Shown one piece after another: positions 17,414 to 25,755 of a stretch of 32,085 bases of DNA. The stretch's first letter is position 1, and the number at the start of each line of letters is the position of its first letter. Below the pieces are notes generated by a model. The model did no database searches and was not told the origin of the DNA. It saw nothing but the letters and a program-made list of their open reading frames with translations. Where the stretch lies: NCBI GenBank assembly GCA_047971485.1, contig JBKDZR010000080.1, positions 1 to 32,085 on the forward strand. The letters are read 5' to 3'. Made by a program: the position numbers and the translations under genes. The stretch comes from JBKDZR01 sp047971485 (lineage in GTDB: Bacteria; Pseudomonadota; Alphaproteobacteria; Rhodobacterales; Rhodobacteraceae).

Positions 17414-17520
17414 AGCATGTTGCACAAAAACGGGTGCCGGTTTTTTGCTTCTCGAACATGCATTGTCAAAGACTTGGAGCGTGTCGCATGAATGCGAATG
17501 AAAACACTCTGTTCCAAGTT
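17411..17520. repeat. Two-hairpin intergenic palindromic repeat of alphaproteobacterial type, possible terminator
   Basis: The first hairpin has arms GCATGTT (17415-17421) and AACATGC (17455-17461), with an inner AAAAAC...GTTTTTT core that could end transcription of the flippase operon. The second has arms ACTTGGA (17472-17478) and TCCAAGT (17513-17519) around a perfect inner stem CGCAT-GA-ATGCG (17485-17496). The order AGAGCATGTTGC...CATGC...GAGCGTGTCGCATGAATGCG resembles a dispersed intergenic repeat often seen in rhizobial and rhodobacterial genomes; that match is from memory. Only one copy is in this window. It starts on the flippase stop codon. Confidence 0.6.
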
Positions 17521-17644
17521 CCAGCCTCGTTATTAGCCAAAATAACCGTGTTCCGGATGCATTTTGGTCTATGCGTCCGCATCAGGCTGCCGCGGGTGAC
17601 AAGAAGATGGGGCAAGACAACTGCGTCAGATCCGCAGCCCGGGA
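17521..17644. other. Non-coding gap between repeat and convergent hypothetical gene
   Basis: These 124 bases separate the repeat from the stop of the minus-strand hypothetical gene. No gene, clear hairpin or T-tract was recognised. The composition is close to the genome average. Confidence 0.4.
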
Positions 17645-18133
17645 TCACTGCGGGAATGGTTGCGGCTGAATAAACTGCGGCTGGATGATGCGCCCCCGCT
17701 GATTCTCCGGCGGAAGCGGAACAATTGGCCCTGTCTGCTGTTGCTGAATGTAGCGGTCGATGAGCCTCTGTATGAAATCGTCTGTTTGAACTGGGGGGGT
17801 GAACAGCTGCGGCTCAATTTGCAGTGGGACAAAGGCACCTGTGCCTGTCAGCTCTTGCAGTTTTTGATAAACATCTTCGTCAAGCGCTGGCGGGGCAACC
17901 GGGTCTTTCAGAACGTCAAGGGCCCAAGTCTGAAGCACGGGATCGGTTCTGACAGCTGCCGAGGGGGCTGTCAGGATTTCTGTTGCTGTTTGACGGTAGG
18001 CTGTATTTGTTTCCGTTTGTTCCTTTTCGCTTCGCCAGACTTCCGTTGCGAAAACGATCATCAGTGGCGTCAAGGTCGCGCCAATGATTTTACCGACAAT
18101 ATCCGCTTTATCCCATCTGTCCTTTTCTGCCAT
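17645..18133 (-). CDS. Hypothetical membrane-anchored protein with Pro/Gln-rich tail
   Basis: I do not recognise this 162-aa protein. It begins MAEKDRWDKADIVGKIIG, runs into one hydrophobic segment (about residues 13-30, IVGKIIGATLTPLMIVFA), and then has a polar, mostly helical-looking stretch with charged residues. The end is rich in Gln, Pro and Ile (IIQPQFIQPQPFPQ), so it may be disordered. A single N-terminal anchor with a soluble domain is the simplest topology. An AGGTG site lies about 5 bases before the ATG, which supports a real gene. It stands alone: convergent with the flippase, and 90 bases before the purine operon's last gene, on the same strand. No function is proposed. Confidence 0.6.
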   Translation of the reverse strand: MAEKDRWDKADIVGKIIGATLTPLMIVFATEVWRSEKEQTETNTAYRQTATEILTAPSAAVRTDPVLQTWALDVLKDPVAPPALDEDVYQKLQELTGTGAFVPLQIEPQLFTPPVQTDDFIQRLIDRYIQQQQTGPIVPLPPENQRGRIIQPQFIQPQPFPQ

Positions 18134-18223
18134 CTTTCACCTGCTTTGGGGGTTTGGGGCCCGTGCTGCTGAAACGCGGTGACCTGCTTGGCAGTGTGTC
18201 ATGTCTTTATCCAACGGAACAGC
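18134..18223. other. Gap between hypothetical gene start and transporter permease stop
   Basis: These 90 bases must contain the promoter of the minus-strand hypothetical gene and the end of the purine operon transcript. No strong hairpin with a T-run was recognised. Confidence 0.35.
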
Positions 18224-19141
18224 CTAACGTCCGTCATAGGCATCTCCCAGGGAAAAGGGTGCGTGCAGCCGCAGCCGGGCCCGATCTGACGAGATGCTGG
18301 CCAGAACCAGGATCGTGACCAGATAGGGCATTGCAGCCAGAAACTGTGAGGGGATGGCGACGTTCAGCGATTGCATCATCAGCTCGCCCAAGGAAATTAA
18401 CCCAAAGAGATAAGCGCCGAACATCACGCGCCCGGTTTTCCAGGTGCCGAACACCACCAGCGCCACGGCGATCCAGCCCCGCCCGGCGATCATCCCGTCC
18501 GCCCAAAGCGGGGTGTAGACGGTCGAGGCATAGGCCCCCGCCCAACCGGCCAGAAGCCCGCCGAAACAGACCGCGCCATAGCGGATAAGGCGCACCGGCT
18601 GGCCCAAGGAATGCGCCGCATGAGGGTTTTCCCCCACCGCACGGATCATCAGGCCCAGTTTCGTGCGGGTCAGGGTATAGCCGATGGCCAGGGCCAGCAG
18701 AACCGACAGGTAGACGACGATGTCGTGGGTGAACAGGGCCGGGCCGACCAGCGGCAGGTCACTGAGACCCGGCAGGGGGATATCGGCCAGAGGGCGGACC
18801 GTCAGGCTTTCATAGCTTTTGCCGATCAGCGCCGACAGACCCAGCCCCAGGATCCCCACGGCCAGCCCGGTGGCGACCTGATTGGCCAGAAAGGTGATGG
18901 TGACCAAGGCAAAGATCAGGGCCACCCCGATCCCGGCCAGCCCAGCCAGCGCAAAGCCCAGCACATGGCTGCCGGTTTCATAGACGGTCAGGAAACCGAC
19001 AGCGGCGGCCACGGCCATGATCCCCTCGACGCCCAGGTTCAACATGCCCGATTTCTCGGCCACCAGTTCCCCCAAAGCGGCCAGAAGATAGACGGTGGCC
19101 GCGCTGATCGTGCCGGCGATGAAAAACTCCAGCGGGCTCAT
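18224..19141 (-). CDS. BMP-type nucleoside/purine ABC transporter, permease 2
   Basis: This 305-aa inner-membrane permease belongs to the BPD_transp_2 family and is of the NupQ/YufQ kind. It has 8-10 hydrophobic helices, the early motif EKSGMLNLGVEGIMAVAAAVGF (about residues 28-49) and the transmembrane-domain loop VRAVGENPHAAHSLG (about 190-204), which is the ATPase-contact (coupling) region. With the other permease it forms the membrane channel of the importer. Its ATG overlaps the stop of the neighbouring permease by 4 bases, and it is the last gene of the eight-gene operon. A nucleoside, deoxynucleoside or free purine substrate is expected from the family and neighbours. Confidence 0.9.
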   Translation of the reverse strand: MSPLEFFIAGTISAATVYLLAALGELVAEKSGMLNLGVEGIMAVAAAVGFLTVYETGSHVLGFALAGLAGIGVALIFALVTITFLANQVATGLAVGILGLGLSALIGKSYESLTVRPLADIPLPGLSDLPLVGPALFTHDIVVYLSVLLALAIGYTLTRTKLGLMIRAVGENPHAAHSLGQPVRLIRYGAVCFGGLLAGWAGAYASTVYTPLWADGMIAGRGWIAVALVVFGTWKTGRVMFGAYLFGLISLGELMMQSLNVAIPSQFLAAMPYLVTILVLASISSDRARLRLHAPFSLGDAYDGR

Positions 19142-20220
19142 GCCGTGTCTCCTGTGCGGCTGGCCGTATGGGGGCGGTGGATCCGATAGCTGACAAAGGT
19201 GTAGGCGGCCAGGTAAAACACCAGCAACATGCCCTGAAACACCCGCACGGCGGCAATCGGCACATTGGCCGAGACCAAGGCGATATCCCCGCCGATCGAG
19301 ATCACGGCCAGCAACAGCGCGGCAAAGCAGATGCCGATCGGGTGCAACGCGCCGAGATAGGCCACGATGATCGCCGAATAGCCGTAGCCGGATGTGATGG
19401 ACCGCTGCAACTGACCGATGGGGCCAGCGACCTCGGACATGCCGGCCAGTCCGGCCGCGCCGCCGGCCAGAAGCAGGCTGAACCAGATGGCGGCACGGCT
19501 GTTGAACCCGGCATAGGCGGCGGCCTCGGGGGCCAGACCGCTGACCACCAGCTTGTAGCCCTCAAAGCGCCGCTGCATCACCACCCAGATGACCACGGTG
19601 AAGATCAGGGGCAGAAAGATGGACAGGTTCAGGCGCATCCCGGGAAAGAGCACAGGAAAGAGGGCGGCCTCGGGGAACATCACCGATTGGGGGAAATTGA
19701 ACCCCATTGGGTCTTTCCACGGCCCGAGCACGAGATAATAGAGCAGCTGGATCGCAACGGAGTTCAGCATCAGCGTCACCAGGATTTCGCTGGCATTGAA
19801 GCGGGTGCGCAGGATGGCGGCAATCGCCGCCCAGGCCATGCCGCCGGCGATGCCACACAGGATCATGGCCGGCAGCATCAGGGGCGAGGTGCTGTCGCTG
19901 TAGAAGACCGGCAGGGCGCTGGCCGCGATGGCCCCGACGATCATCTGTCCCTCGGCACCGATATTCCAGACCTTGGCGCGAAACCCCACCGCCAGGGCTT
20001 GGGCGATCAGCAGCAGGGGGCCAAACTTCATCGCGATTTCGGTGATGGAGTAGAAGGATTCGAACGGTGCGATGAAAAAGGAATACATTGCCGCCCCGGG
20101 ATTGCGCCCGATCAGCAGCAAGAACAGGCTGCTGCCGATCACCGACAGGATCACGGCGACAAAGGGCACCGCGATCAGGACGCGGCGCGAGGGCTCGGGG
20201 CGTTTTTCGAACTGGATCAT
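19138..20220 (-). CDS. BMP-type nucleoside/purine ABC transporter, permease 1
   Basis: This 360-aa permease is of the NupP/YufP kind. It has a long hydrophobic N-terminal helix, KVWNIGAEGQMIVGAIAAS (about residues 79-97), the family's conserved NIGAEGQ element, and further helices to the C-terminus. A loop carrying VSGLAPEAAAYAGFN (about 225-239) replaces the classical EAA coupling segment. It pairs with the smaller permease. The ATG overlaps the ATPase stop by 4 bases, and its own stop overlaps the next permease start by 4, so all three transporter genes are translationally coupled. Confidence 0.9.
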   Translation of the reverse strand: MIQFEKRPEPSRRVLIAVPFVAVILSVIGSSLFLLLIGRNPGAAMYSFFIAPFESFYSITEIAMKFGPLLLIAQALAVGFRAKVWNIGAEGQMIVGAIAASALPVFYSDSTSPLMLPAMILCGIAGGMAWAAIAAILRTRFNASEILVTLMLNSVAIQLLYYLVLGPWKDPMGFNFPQSVMFPEAALFPVLFPGMRLNLSIFLPLIFTVVIWVVMQRRFEGYKLVVSGLAPEAAAYAGFNSRAAIWFSLLLAGGAAGLAGMSEVAGPIGQLQRSITSGYGYSAIIVAYLGALHPIGICFAALLLAVISIGGDIALVSANVPIAAVRVFQGMLLVFYLAAYTFVSYRIHRPHTASRTGDTA

Positions 20221-21725
20221 GGGTGTTCCGCCCCGATCATGTGACGGCCGATCTCGTTGGGGGTGACCTCGGCGGTGGTCAGGGCAGGCGACAGGCGACC
20301 GCCATGGATAACGTGCAGCCGATCGGTGATCTCGAACAATTCGTCCAGCTCCTCCGAGATGACCAGGATCGCCACCCCTTGATCGCGTAGATCCAGCAGA
20401 CGGCGGCGGATTGCGGTGGCCGCGCCGATATCGACCCCCCAGGTGGGTTGCGATACAAAAAGAAGCTTGGGCTTCAGGTGCAATTCGCGCCCGACGATGA
20501 ACTTTTGCAGGTTGCCGCCGGACAGGGCCCCGGCGCGGGCCTCGGGGCCGTTGCAGCGTACGTCGAAGTTATGAATGCAACGGCTGGTAAAGGCGTTAAC
20601 CGCCCCATGTCGAATAAAGCCCGAGGAAACCAGCCCCTGATCGCTGGCGGTCAACAACGCGTTTTCGGCCAGTGACAGTTCGGGTACCGCGCCCCGGCCC
20701 AGCCGTTCCTCGGGCACGAAGGCAAAGCCCAGACGGCGCCGGGCGACCGGCCCCGCGCGGGCCACGGGCTGGCCCATCATCATCAGGCAGCCGGGGGGCA
20801 GGGTCGTGCGCAGATCCTCGCCCGAGATCAGGCGTGACAGTTCCTTTTGTCCATTGCCCGAAACCCCGGCGATGCCAACGATTTCCCCGCCATGAACCGA
20901 CAGCGATATATCCCTGAGGGACATGCCGAACGGATCGGCGCTTGGGGCCTCCAGTTTGCGCAGTTGCAGCAGTGGCTCGGCCGTTCGGGTGCCCGTGGCG
21001 CGGGGATGGATGCGGGGAATTTCACGTCCGATCATCAGTTGCGCCAGATCGCGGGCCGAGCGATCCCGTGGCACGACGGTGCCGGTGACACGGCCGGCTT
21101 GCAGGATCGTGGCGGTGTCGCAGATCTCGCGGATCTCTTCCAGTTTGTGACTGATATAAAGGATCGCCACACCTGCATCGCGCAGCTTGATCAGGGCATC
21201 GAACAGGACCCTGACATGCTGGGGCGGCAGGACCGAGGTGGGTTCATCCAGGATCAGCAGGCGCAGGTCCTGCATCAGGCACCGGATGATTTCCACCCGC
21301 TGGCGTTCGCCGACCGACAGGGTATGAACGGCAGCGTCGGGATCCACGGTCAGATCATAGGTGTCGCCCAAGTCCCGCACCCGCCGGGCCAGATCGCGCT
21401 TGGCACCCGGCACCGTCAGAGAGATGTTTTCAACCACGCTGAGGGTCTCGAACAGCGAGAAATGCTGAAAGACCATCCCGATGCCCAGGCCCCGCGCGAT
21501 GGCCGGGCCGTGGGCGGGCAAGGGGTGGCCCTGCCAGTGGATCTGCCCCTCATCCGGGGTCTCGACCCCATAGATGATCTTCATCAGTGTCGATTTCCCG
21601 GCGCCGTTTTCGCCAAGGATCGCGTGGATCTTGCCCGGAGTCACATCCAGGTCGATCGCCGCATTGGCGATGATGCCGGGATATCTGCGGGTGATGCCGC
21701 GCAGGGAAAGCAAAGGCTGGGTCAT
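20217..21725 (-). CDS. Nucleoside/purine ABC transporter ATP-binding protein, two NBDs
   Basis: This fused double ATPase has about 502 aa from the ATG at 21725. The N-terminal half has Walker A GENGAGKST (about 38-46), the signature LSVGERQ and Walker B LLILDEPTS, so it is catalytically complete. The C-terminal half has a degenerate Walker A GVSGNGQ, signature LSGGNLQ and VSQPTWGVD where the catalytic DEP is lost. This asymmetry is normal for the BMP/ribose (NupO/RbsA-like) family. I start it at MTQPLLSLRG because that matches family N-termini; an ATG 10 codons earlier is in frame, and neither has a strong ribosome site. It powers import of the ligand delivered by the substrate-binding protein encoded upstream. 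Confidence 0.92.
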   Translation of the reverse strand: MTQPLLSLRGITRRYPGIIANAAIDLDVTPGKIHAILGENGAGKSTLMKIIYGVETPDEGQIHWQGHPLPAHGPAIARGLGIGMVFQHFSLFETLSVVENISLTVPGAKRDLARRVRDLGDTYDLTVDPDAAVHTLSVGERQRVEIIRCLMQDLRLLILDEPTSVLPPQHVRVLFDALIKLRDAGVAILYISHKLEEIREICDTATILQAGRVTGTVVPRDRSARDLAQLMIGREIPRIHPRATGTRTAEPLLQLRKLEAPSADPFGMSLRDISLSVHGGEIVGIAGVSGNGQKELSRLISGEDLRTTLPPGCLMMMGQPVARAGPVARRRLGFAFVPEERLGRGAVPELSLAENALLTASDQGLVSSGFIRHGAVNAFTSRCIHNFDVRCNGPEARAGALSGGNLQKFIVGRELHLKPKLLFVSQPTWGVDIGAATAIRRRLLDLRDQGVAILVISEELDELFEITDRLHVIHGGRLSPALTTAEVTPNEIGRHMIGAEHP

Positions 21726-21779
21726 GAACGATCCACGCTGGGGCCGGGCCCGCATCCCGGGGGACGCGGGTCGGCGGTG

Positions 21780-22853
21780 TTATTTCGGCAGGGGCGACAC
21801 GACCCCCTGGACATGCCAATCCATGCCCAGGACCTGTTCGGTGCTCAGCACCGCGCCAGCCCCGATCACCTCTTCGCCGGACTGGTTGACGATGGGACCG
21901 GCATAGACCTGAAAGTCCCCGGCCCGGATGGCGGCCTCGGTGTCCTCGATCCGGGTCAGAATCTCGGGGCTAAGGTCGGGGCTGAGATCGGCGACGATAA
22001 CGGCGTCATCGGCCATGCCCAGCCATTCGCTCTGACCGGTGAAGGTGCCGTTCAGATGGGCCTCGACCGCGCGCAGGAACAGCGGCGACCAGTCGGTTTT
22101 GACCACACCCAGATACTTGGTCGGGGCATAGCTTCGCATCGTGCTGTTGAGGTTGGCGACATAGACGCCCTTTTCCTCGCCGACCGTGACCACCGAGGGC
22201 GTGTCCTGCGAATTGGAAAACAGCACGTCATTGCCCTGCGCGATCAGGGCGCGGGCCGAATCCTGCGCCTTGGCGGGATCGAACCAGCTGTTGATCCAGA
22301 TCACGCTGACCTCGATATCCGGGTCGACGCTGCGTGCCCCCAGGGTCAAGCCGTTGATGGTTGAGATCAGTTCCGGGATGGCGAAGGCTGACACCACGCC
22401 GATCTTCTTTGTCTTGGTCAGGCTGGCGGCGGCCATGCCGATCAGGTAGGAGCCCTCGAAATACTTGGCGGCAAATGGCGACAGGTTCGGCGCCGTCTTG
22501 AACCCCGACGCGTGCAAGATGGTCAGGTCGGCATGGCGCTGTGCCAGTTTCACGCCGCTGTTCATGTAGCCAAACGAGCCCAGCACGAGAAAGCGATCGC
22601 CATCGGCAACCATCTTGTTCATGATCCGGTCGGCATCCGCACCTTCCTGGATGTTTTCGACGATCTCGACCGAGACCGCGTCGCCGTATTTTTCTTTGAC
22701 CACATTCAGCCCGTCGGCCAGGGTTCGTGACCAACCTGTATCGGCCACCGGTGAGGGCACCATCAGCCCGATTTCCAGTGTCTCGGCCAGGGCCGCTGTG
22801 GCGGTCAATGCGCCAGCGGTGGCGGCCGCAGCAAGTTTGAGCATCATGTTCAC
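21780..22853 (-). CDS. BMP-family substrate-binding protein of nucleoside/purine ABC importer
   Basis: This 357-aa periplasmic binding protein starts with a signal peptide (basic MLK, a hydrophobic Ala-rich core, cleavage likely after ALA near residue 23, before ETLEIG). The mature protein has the BmpA/PnrA-like beginning LEIGLMVPSPVADTGWSRTLADGL, then ENIQEGADADRIMNKM and VLGSFGYMNSGVKLAQRH, which match the ligand-binding lobe of the family. A GTG at 22853 preceded by AGGGGA with 7-base spacing is the likely start; ATGs at 22847 and 22844 are alternatives with poorer spacing. It lies 30 bases after the deaminase gene and 54 before the ATPase. BMP proteins bind nucleosides or purine-like ligands, so the neighbouring deaminase fits. 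Confidence 0.9.
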   Translation of the reverse strand: MNMMLKLAAAATAGALTATAALAETLEIGLMVPSPVADTGWSRTLADGLNVVKEKYGDAVSVEIVENIQEGADADRIMNKMVADGDRFLVLGSFGYMNSGVKLAQRHADLTILHASGFKTAPNLSPFAAKYFEGSYLIGMAAASLTKTKKIGVVSAFAIPELISTINGLTLGARSVDPDIEVSVIWINSWFDPAKAQDSARALIAQGNDVLFSNSQDTPSVVTVGEEKGVYVANLNSTMRSYAPTKYLGVVKTDWSPLFLRAVEAHLNGTFTGQSEWLGMADDAVIVADLSPDLSPEILTRIEDTEAAIRAGDFQVYAGPIVNQSGEEVIGAGAVLSTEQVLGMDWHVQGVVSPLPK

Positions 22854-22883
22854 TGGTCTATCCCCTGTGTTTTCAGATGTTTA

Positions 22884-24257
22884 TTATTCATAGTTTATGC
22901 GATTTGCATGGGCCTCGGCCGTCGCGGCCAGCTGGGCTTCATCCAACCCCGGGAATGTGCCGTTTCGCCAGACCACGCGGCCATTGATCATCGTCAGATC
23001 GACCGATCGGAAATGCCCAACCTTGGCCAGCAGGCTGGCGGGATCGTGGCGGGTGCCGACGAATTCCAGCCCCCGCGTGTCAATGGCGAACAGGTCTGCC
23101 GCCTTGCCCGGTTCCAGCGATCCCAGATCCGGGCGGCACAGCAGATCGGCCCCGCCGCGTGTGGCATAGTTCAGGAAAGCGGCCGGATCGGGCACCGGAT
23201 GCTGACGGGTGCGGGCGACCAGCGCCTGCAACATATAGGCCGAATGGATACAGTGCATCAGGTTGGAATTGTCGTTTGACGCGGCACCATCCGCCCCCAG
23301 CCCGATACGCACGCCGCGCGCCGCCATTTCCGGGATCGGCGTGACTTCGGCCCCGACCAGATAGACAGGTTCCGGGCAATGGGACACGCCGGTGCCCGAG
23401 GCCGCCAGTTGCGCGATCTCGCCCGAGGTCAGTTCCCAGCAATGGGCATACCAGACATCGGGGCCGGCAAAGCCGATCTCTTCGCACCAGTCGACAGTGC
23501 GTTTGCCGCTGCGCTGGCGGAGAACCTCGCTTTCGCCCTCGCCGACATGGGTGTGCAGCAAGACGCCCTTGTCGCGGGCCAGGGCGACGGATTCGACAAA
23601 AGTCTCGCGGTAGCTGTTTACCGGCTGGCAGGGGGCGACGGCGACCTGGGCCATGCTGAACGGACCGGCATCGTGATAGGTGTCGATCAATCGGGCGCAA
23701 TCCGCGATGAATTCATCGGTGGTTTCGCGCATCTCGTCGGGAATGGTGCTGCCTTCGGATTTCGGCAGGGTATTGCCGCCCCGTCCGGCGTGAAAGCGCA
23801 TGCCCAGCAGGTTCGCCGCCTCGAACTGGCGGTCGATCAGGCGTTTGCCGGCATGACGCGGGAAGTTGTACTGGTGATCGAAGGCGGTGGTGCAGCCATG
23901 TTTGATCAACTCGCCCATTGCCACGACCGAGGCATGATAGAAACAGTCCTCATCCAGCCGGGCGAAGATTGGATAGATCATGTCCAGCCAGTCCATCACG
24001 CTGAGTTTCGTCCAGTCGAGATGGGCGTTGTTGCGGACAAAGCACTGAAAGAAATGGTGATGGGTGTTGATGAGCCCGGGATAGAGAAACCAGCCGGTCG
24101 CATCGATCACCTGCGCGCCCCGGGGGGCGCGCAGGGCCGGGCCGATGGCGGCGACCGCCGGGCCCGAGACCAGCAGATCCACATCGCGGTGCACCCGGGC
24201 CGCATCGTCACAGGTGACGATGGCGGCGCAGTTTCTGAACAGGGTGTGGCTGGTCAT
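22884..24257 (-). CDS. 8-oxoguanine deaminase-like amidohydrolase (ATZ/TRZ, cog0402)
   Basis: This is a 457-aa cytosolic metal-dependent hydrolase of the aminohydrolase family. Metal ligands read as HxH in NTHHHFFQ (His66, His68), His235/His237 in LLHTHVGE, His272 in YAHCWEL and Asp323 in GLGADGAASND. The long N-terminal strip FLYPGLINTHHHFFQ and the LHTHVGEGESEV segment closely match the 8-oxoguanine deaminase group (8-oxoguanine to urate plus ammonia); other cog0402 members (guanine, isoguanine, triazine deaminases) cannot be fully excluded. The open frame extends upstream, but the ATG at 24257 overlaps the GST stop by 4 bases and fits family length, so I use it. Its position between the Rieske oxygenase genes and a purine importer supports a purine substrate. 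Confidence 0.85.
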   Translation of the reverse strand: MTSHTLFRNCAAIVTCDDAARVHRDVDLLVSGPAVAAIGPALRAPRGAQVIDATGWFLYPGLINTHHHFFQCFVRNNAHLDWTKLSVMDWLDMIYPIFARLDEDCFYHASVVAMGELIKHGCTTAFDHQYNFPRHAGKRLIDRQFEAANLLGMRFHAGRGGNTLPKSEGSTIPDEMRETTDEFIADCARLIDTYHDAGPFSMAQVAVAPCQPVNSYRETFVESVALARDKGVLLHTHVGEGESEVLRQRSGKRTVDWCEEIGFAGPDVWYAHCWELTSGEIAQLAASGTGVSHCPEPVYLVGAEVTPIPEMAARGVRIGLGADGAASNDNSNLMHCIHSAYMLQALVARTRQHPVPDPAAFLNYATRGGADLLCRPDLGSLEPGKAADLFAIDTRGLEFVGTRHDPASLLAKVGHFRSVDLTMINGRVVWRNGTFPGLDEAQLAATAEAHANRINYE

Positions 24258-24910
24258 GTCCCCTCGGTGCTCAGGATTTCGTGGACGGCATGGATGCCCG
24301 GCATCTCGATGAAACCGGGCAGGGTGCGGACGGCGAAGATCCAGTCGCGGACGGCCGGATAAGGGTCCAGCTCGACCCCGCCATCGGCGGCCAGCGCGGC
24401 GTAGGGGAAACAGGCGATATCGGCTACGGTGGGGGCTGCGCCGGTCAGGAAGCGCTGGCCGTTCAGCCCCTGTTCGGTCAGCGCGGCCTCCAGTTCGCGC
24501 AGGGCCGCGCGGGCGCCCCGTTGCGCACGGGTCATATCCACGGGCTTGCGCAACATGGCGCCCAGCCGGGCCTCGCCCGAGGTGGCGGTCAGGCGCCCGG
24601 AAAAGGCCAGCCATTGCTGCACCCGGGCCAGATGCAGGGGATCCGCGGTGGGAAACCACTGGCCAGTTGGATCATGACGGGCGGCCAGCAAGGTCAGGAT
24701 CGCCGTGCTTTCGGTCAGGATCTGCCCCTGCGTGACAAAGACCGGCAGCGTTCCAGCCGGGTTCAGGCCCAGGAAATCGGGGGAAAGGTGTTCCCCTCCT
24801 GGATAAAAATCAATGGCTTGCCTATCGATCTTTACGTTAAGAAGGGCTGCCATCAGCCTGATCTTGTAGCAGTTTCCCGACAAGGCATAGTCATAAAGCA
24901 GTCCGGTCAT
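24254..24910 (-). CDS. Glutathione S-transferase-like protein (possible NdmE-like partner)
   Basis: This 218-aa protein has an N-terminal thioredoxin-like domain starting LLYDYALSGNCYKIRLMAALL (Ser11 and Cys14 at the usual active-site helix), NPAGTLPVFV with the cis-Pro, and TESTAILTLLA, the GSH gamma-Glu contact. The C-terminal helical domain ends with TVADIACFPY. It is a regular GST fold, but with 4-base overlaps at both ends it is welded between the catalytic oxygenase subunit and the deaminase. In the methylxanthine N-demethylase NdmCDE complex the GST-like NdmE is a structural partner, so this protein may be a scaffold rather than a detoxifying enzyme. That is inference. Confidence 0.82.
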   Translation of the reverse strand: MTGLLYDYALSGNCYKIRLMAALLNVKIDRQAIDFYPGGEHLSPDFLGLNPAGTLPVFVTQGQILTESTAILTLLAARHDPTGQWFPTADPLHLARVQQWLAFSGRLTATSGEARLGAMLRKPVDMTRAQRGARAALRELEAALTEQGLNGQRFLTGAAPTVADIACFPYAALAADGGVELDPYPAVRDWIFAVRTLPGFIEMPGIHAVHEILSTEGT

Positions 24911-25755
24911 GCCACCTCCAGCAGCGCGCCATAGGTTGCGCCTCGTTTCTTCAGCCAGCGCCGATAGGCAACCGATGTCATATCGGCCCGGGTCGGCACC
25001 TCCATGCGCGGATCCAGGGGCAGGCGCTGCGGGATCTGGTTTTCGAGGATCGAGCGATCCTGCAGGAAAATCGTCTGCTGGAACTGGATCAGATCGGACA
25101 GGGTGCTATCGTCGTCATAAAGCGCCATCCACGGCCAGACATCGCACAGATCCTCGGACACGGGCTGAACAAAGATCGTGATCACATCCCATTCGCCCGG
25201 GCGCGGTGGGCTGGTCTTGTAGAGGATCGCATTCATCGGGCTGGGCACACGGTACATATAGTCGGTATAGATCCCGTCACCGGCCGATTTCGCCGCCTGA
25301 GGCTGGAAAAAGCGGACCTTGGTGGCCCAGATTTCATCATTGTTCTCGCGGATTTCAACCTTGTAGCGTTCGACCTCGGTATGGGGTTCGGCGCCCAGGA
25401 TGTCGGTGTGGACAAAAGGAAAATGCGCGACGTCGAGGAAATTTTCCACTGCCCGCAGGGGTGAGCATTTCACCCGCACTACGCCACAGGGCACATGCCG
25501 ACGACCGGGCTGATCGGCCTCGGGGATGTCGAACAGGGGGGCGGCGGGTGTGCCGGGGCACAGCCAGACATGATCGAACTTGACCACACAGTCCCGGGGC
25601 TGGCCATCGGCATCGGTGGCTTGCCAGCCTGTGGTCGTGCGGGTCACCTGAAAGGGGCGGCCCAGAACGGTGGTTTCGACATGCGCCGGGGTGATCGCGG
25701 GATCGGCCTGGGCCACGGGATACCAGTCGTTCAGCGTTGTCTGGGCAATCATCAT
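24907..25755 (-). CDS. Rieske-less oxygenase catalytic subunit (NdmC/VanA-like)
   Basis: This is a 282-aa C-terminal-type catalytic domain of a Rieske non-heme iron oxygenase without its Rieske cluster (no CxH...CxxH). The mononuclear iron site is seen as ENFLDVAHFPFVH: Asn105, Asp108 (bridge residue), His111 and His116, as in vanillate/phenoxybenzoate demethylases. The acidic third ligand is probably in the late DRSILENQ region. The start may be ATG 25755, overlapping the Rieske-gene stop by 4 bases, or 25752; AGGAGG precedes both. The frame is open further upstream, but that part is antisense to the Rieske gene's own reading and is not used. A subunit lacking its own Rieske centre needs one in trans, and the gene before it encodes exactly that. 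NdmC is the known precedent. The reaction is inferred. Confidence 0.83.
   Translation of the reverse strand: MMIAQTTLNDWYPVAQADPAITPAHVETTVLGRPFQVTRTTTGWQATDADGQPRDCVVKFDHVWLCPGTPAAPLFDIPEADQPGRRHVPCGVVRVKCSPLRAVENFLDVAHFPFVHTDILGAEPHTEVERYKVEIRENNDEIWATKVRFFQPQAAKSAGDGIYTDYMYRVPSPMNAILYKTSPPRPGEWDVITIFVQPVSEDLCDVWPWMALYDDDSTLSDLIQFQQTIFLQDRSILENQIPQRLPLDPRMEVPTRADMTSVAYRRWLKKRGATYGALLEVA

Noticed and set aside
17434..17673. 79-codon frame over the intergenic repeat
   Set aside because: It reads through a palindromic repeat element and has no domain or ribosome site.
20847..22364. A 505-codon plus-strand frame opposite the ATPase and BMP genes
   Set aside because: Antisense of two well-identified genes; the translation is Asp/Gly/Gln-rich without domains.
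24258..24659. N-terminal extension of the deaminase open frame
   Set aside because: The added residues are not amidohydrolase-like and overlap the GST gene; the internal ATG with 4-base overlap fits family length.
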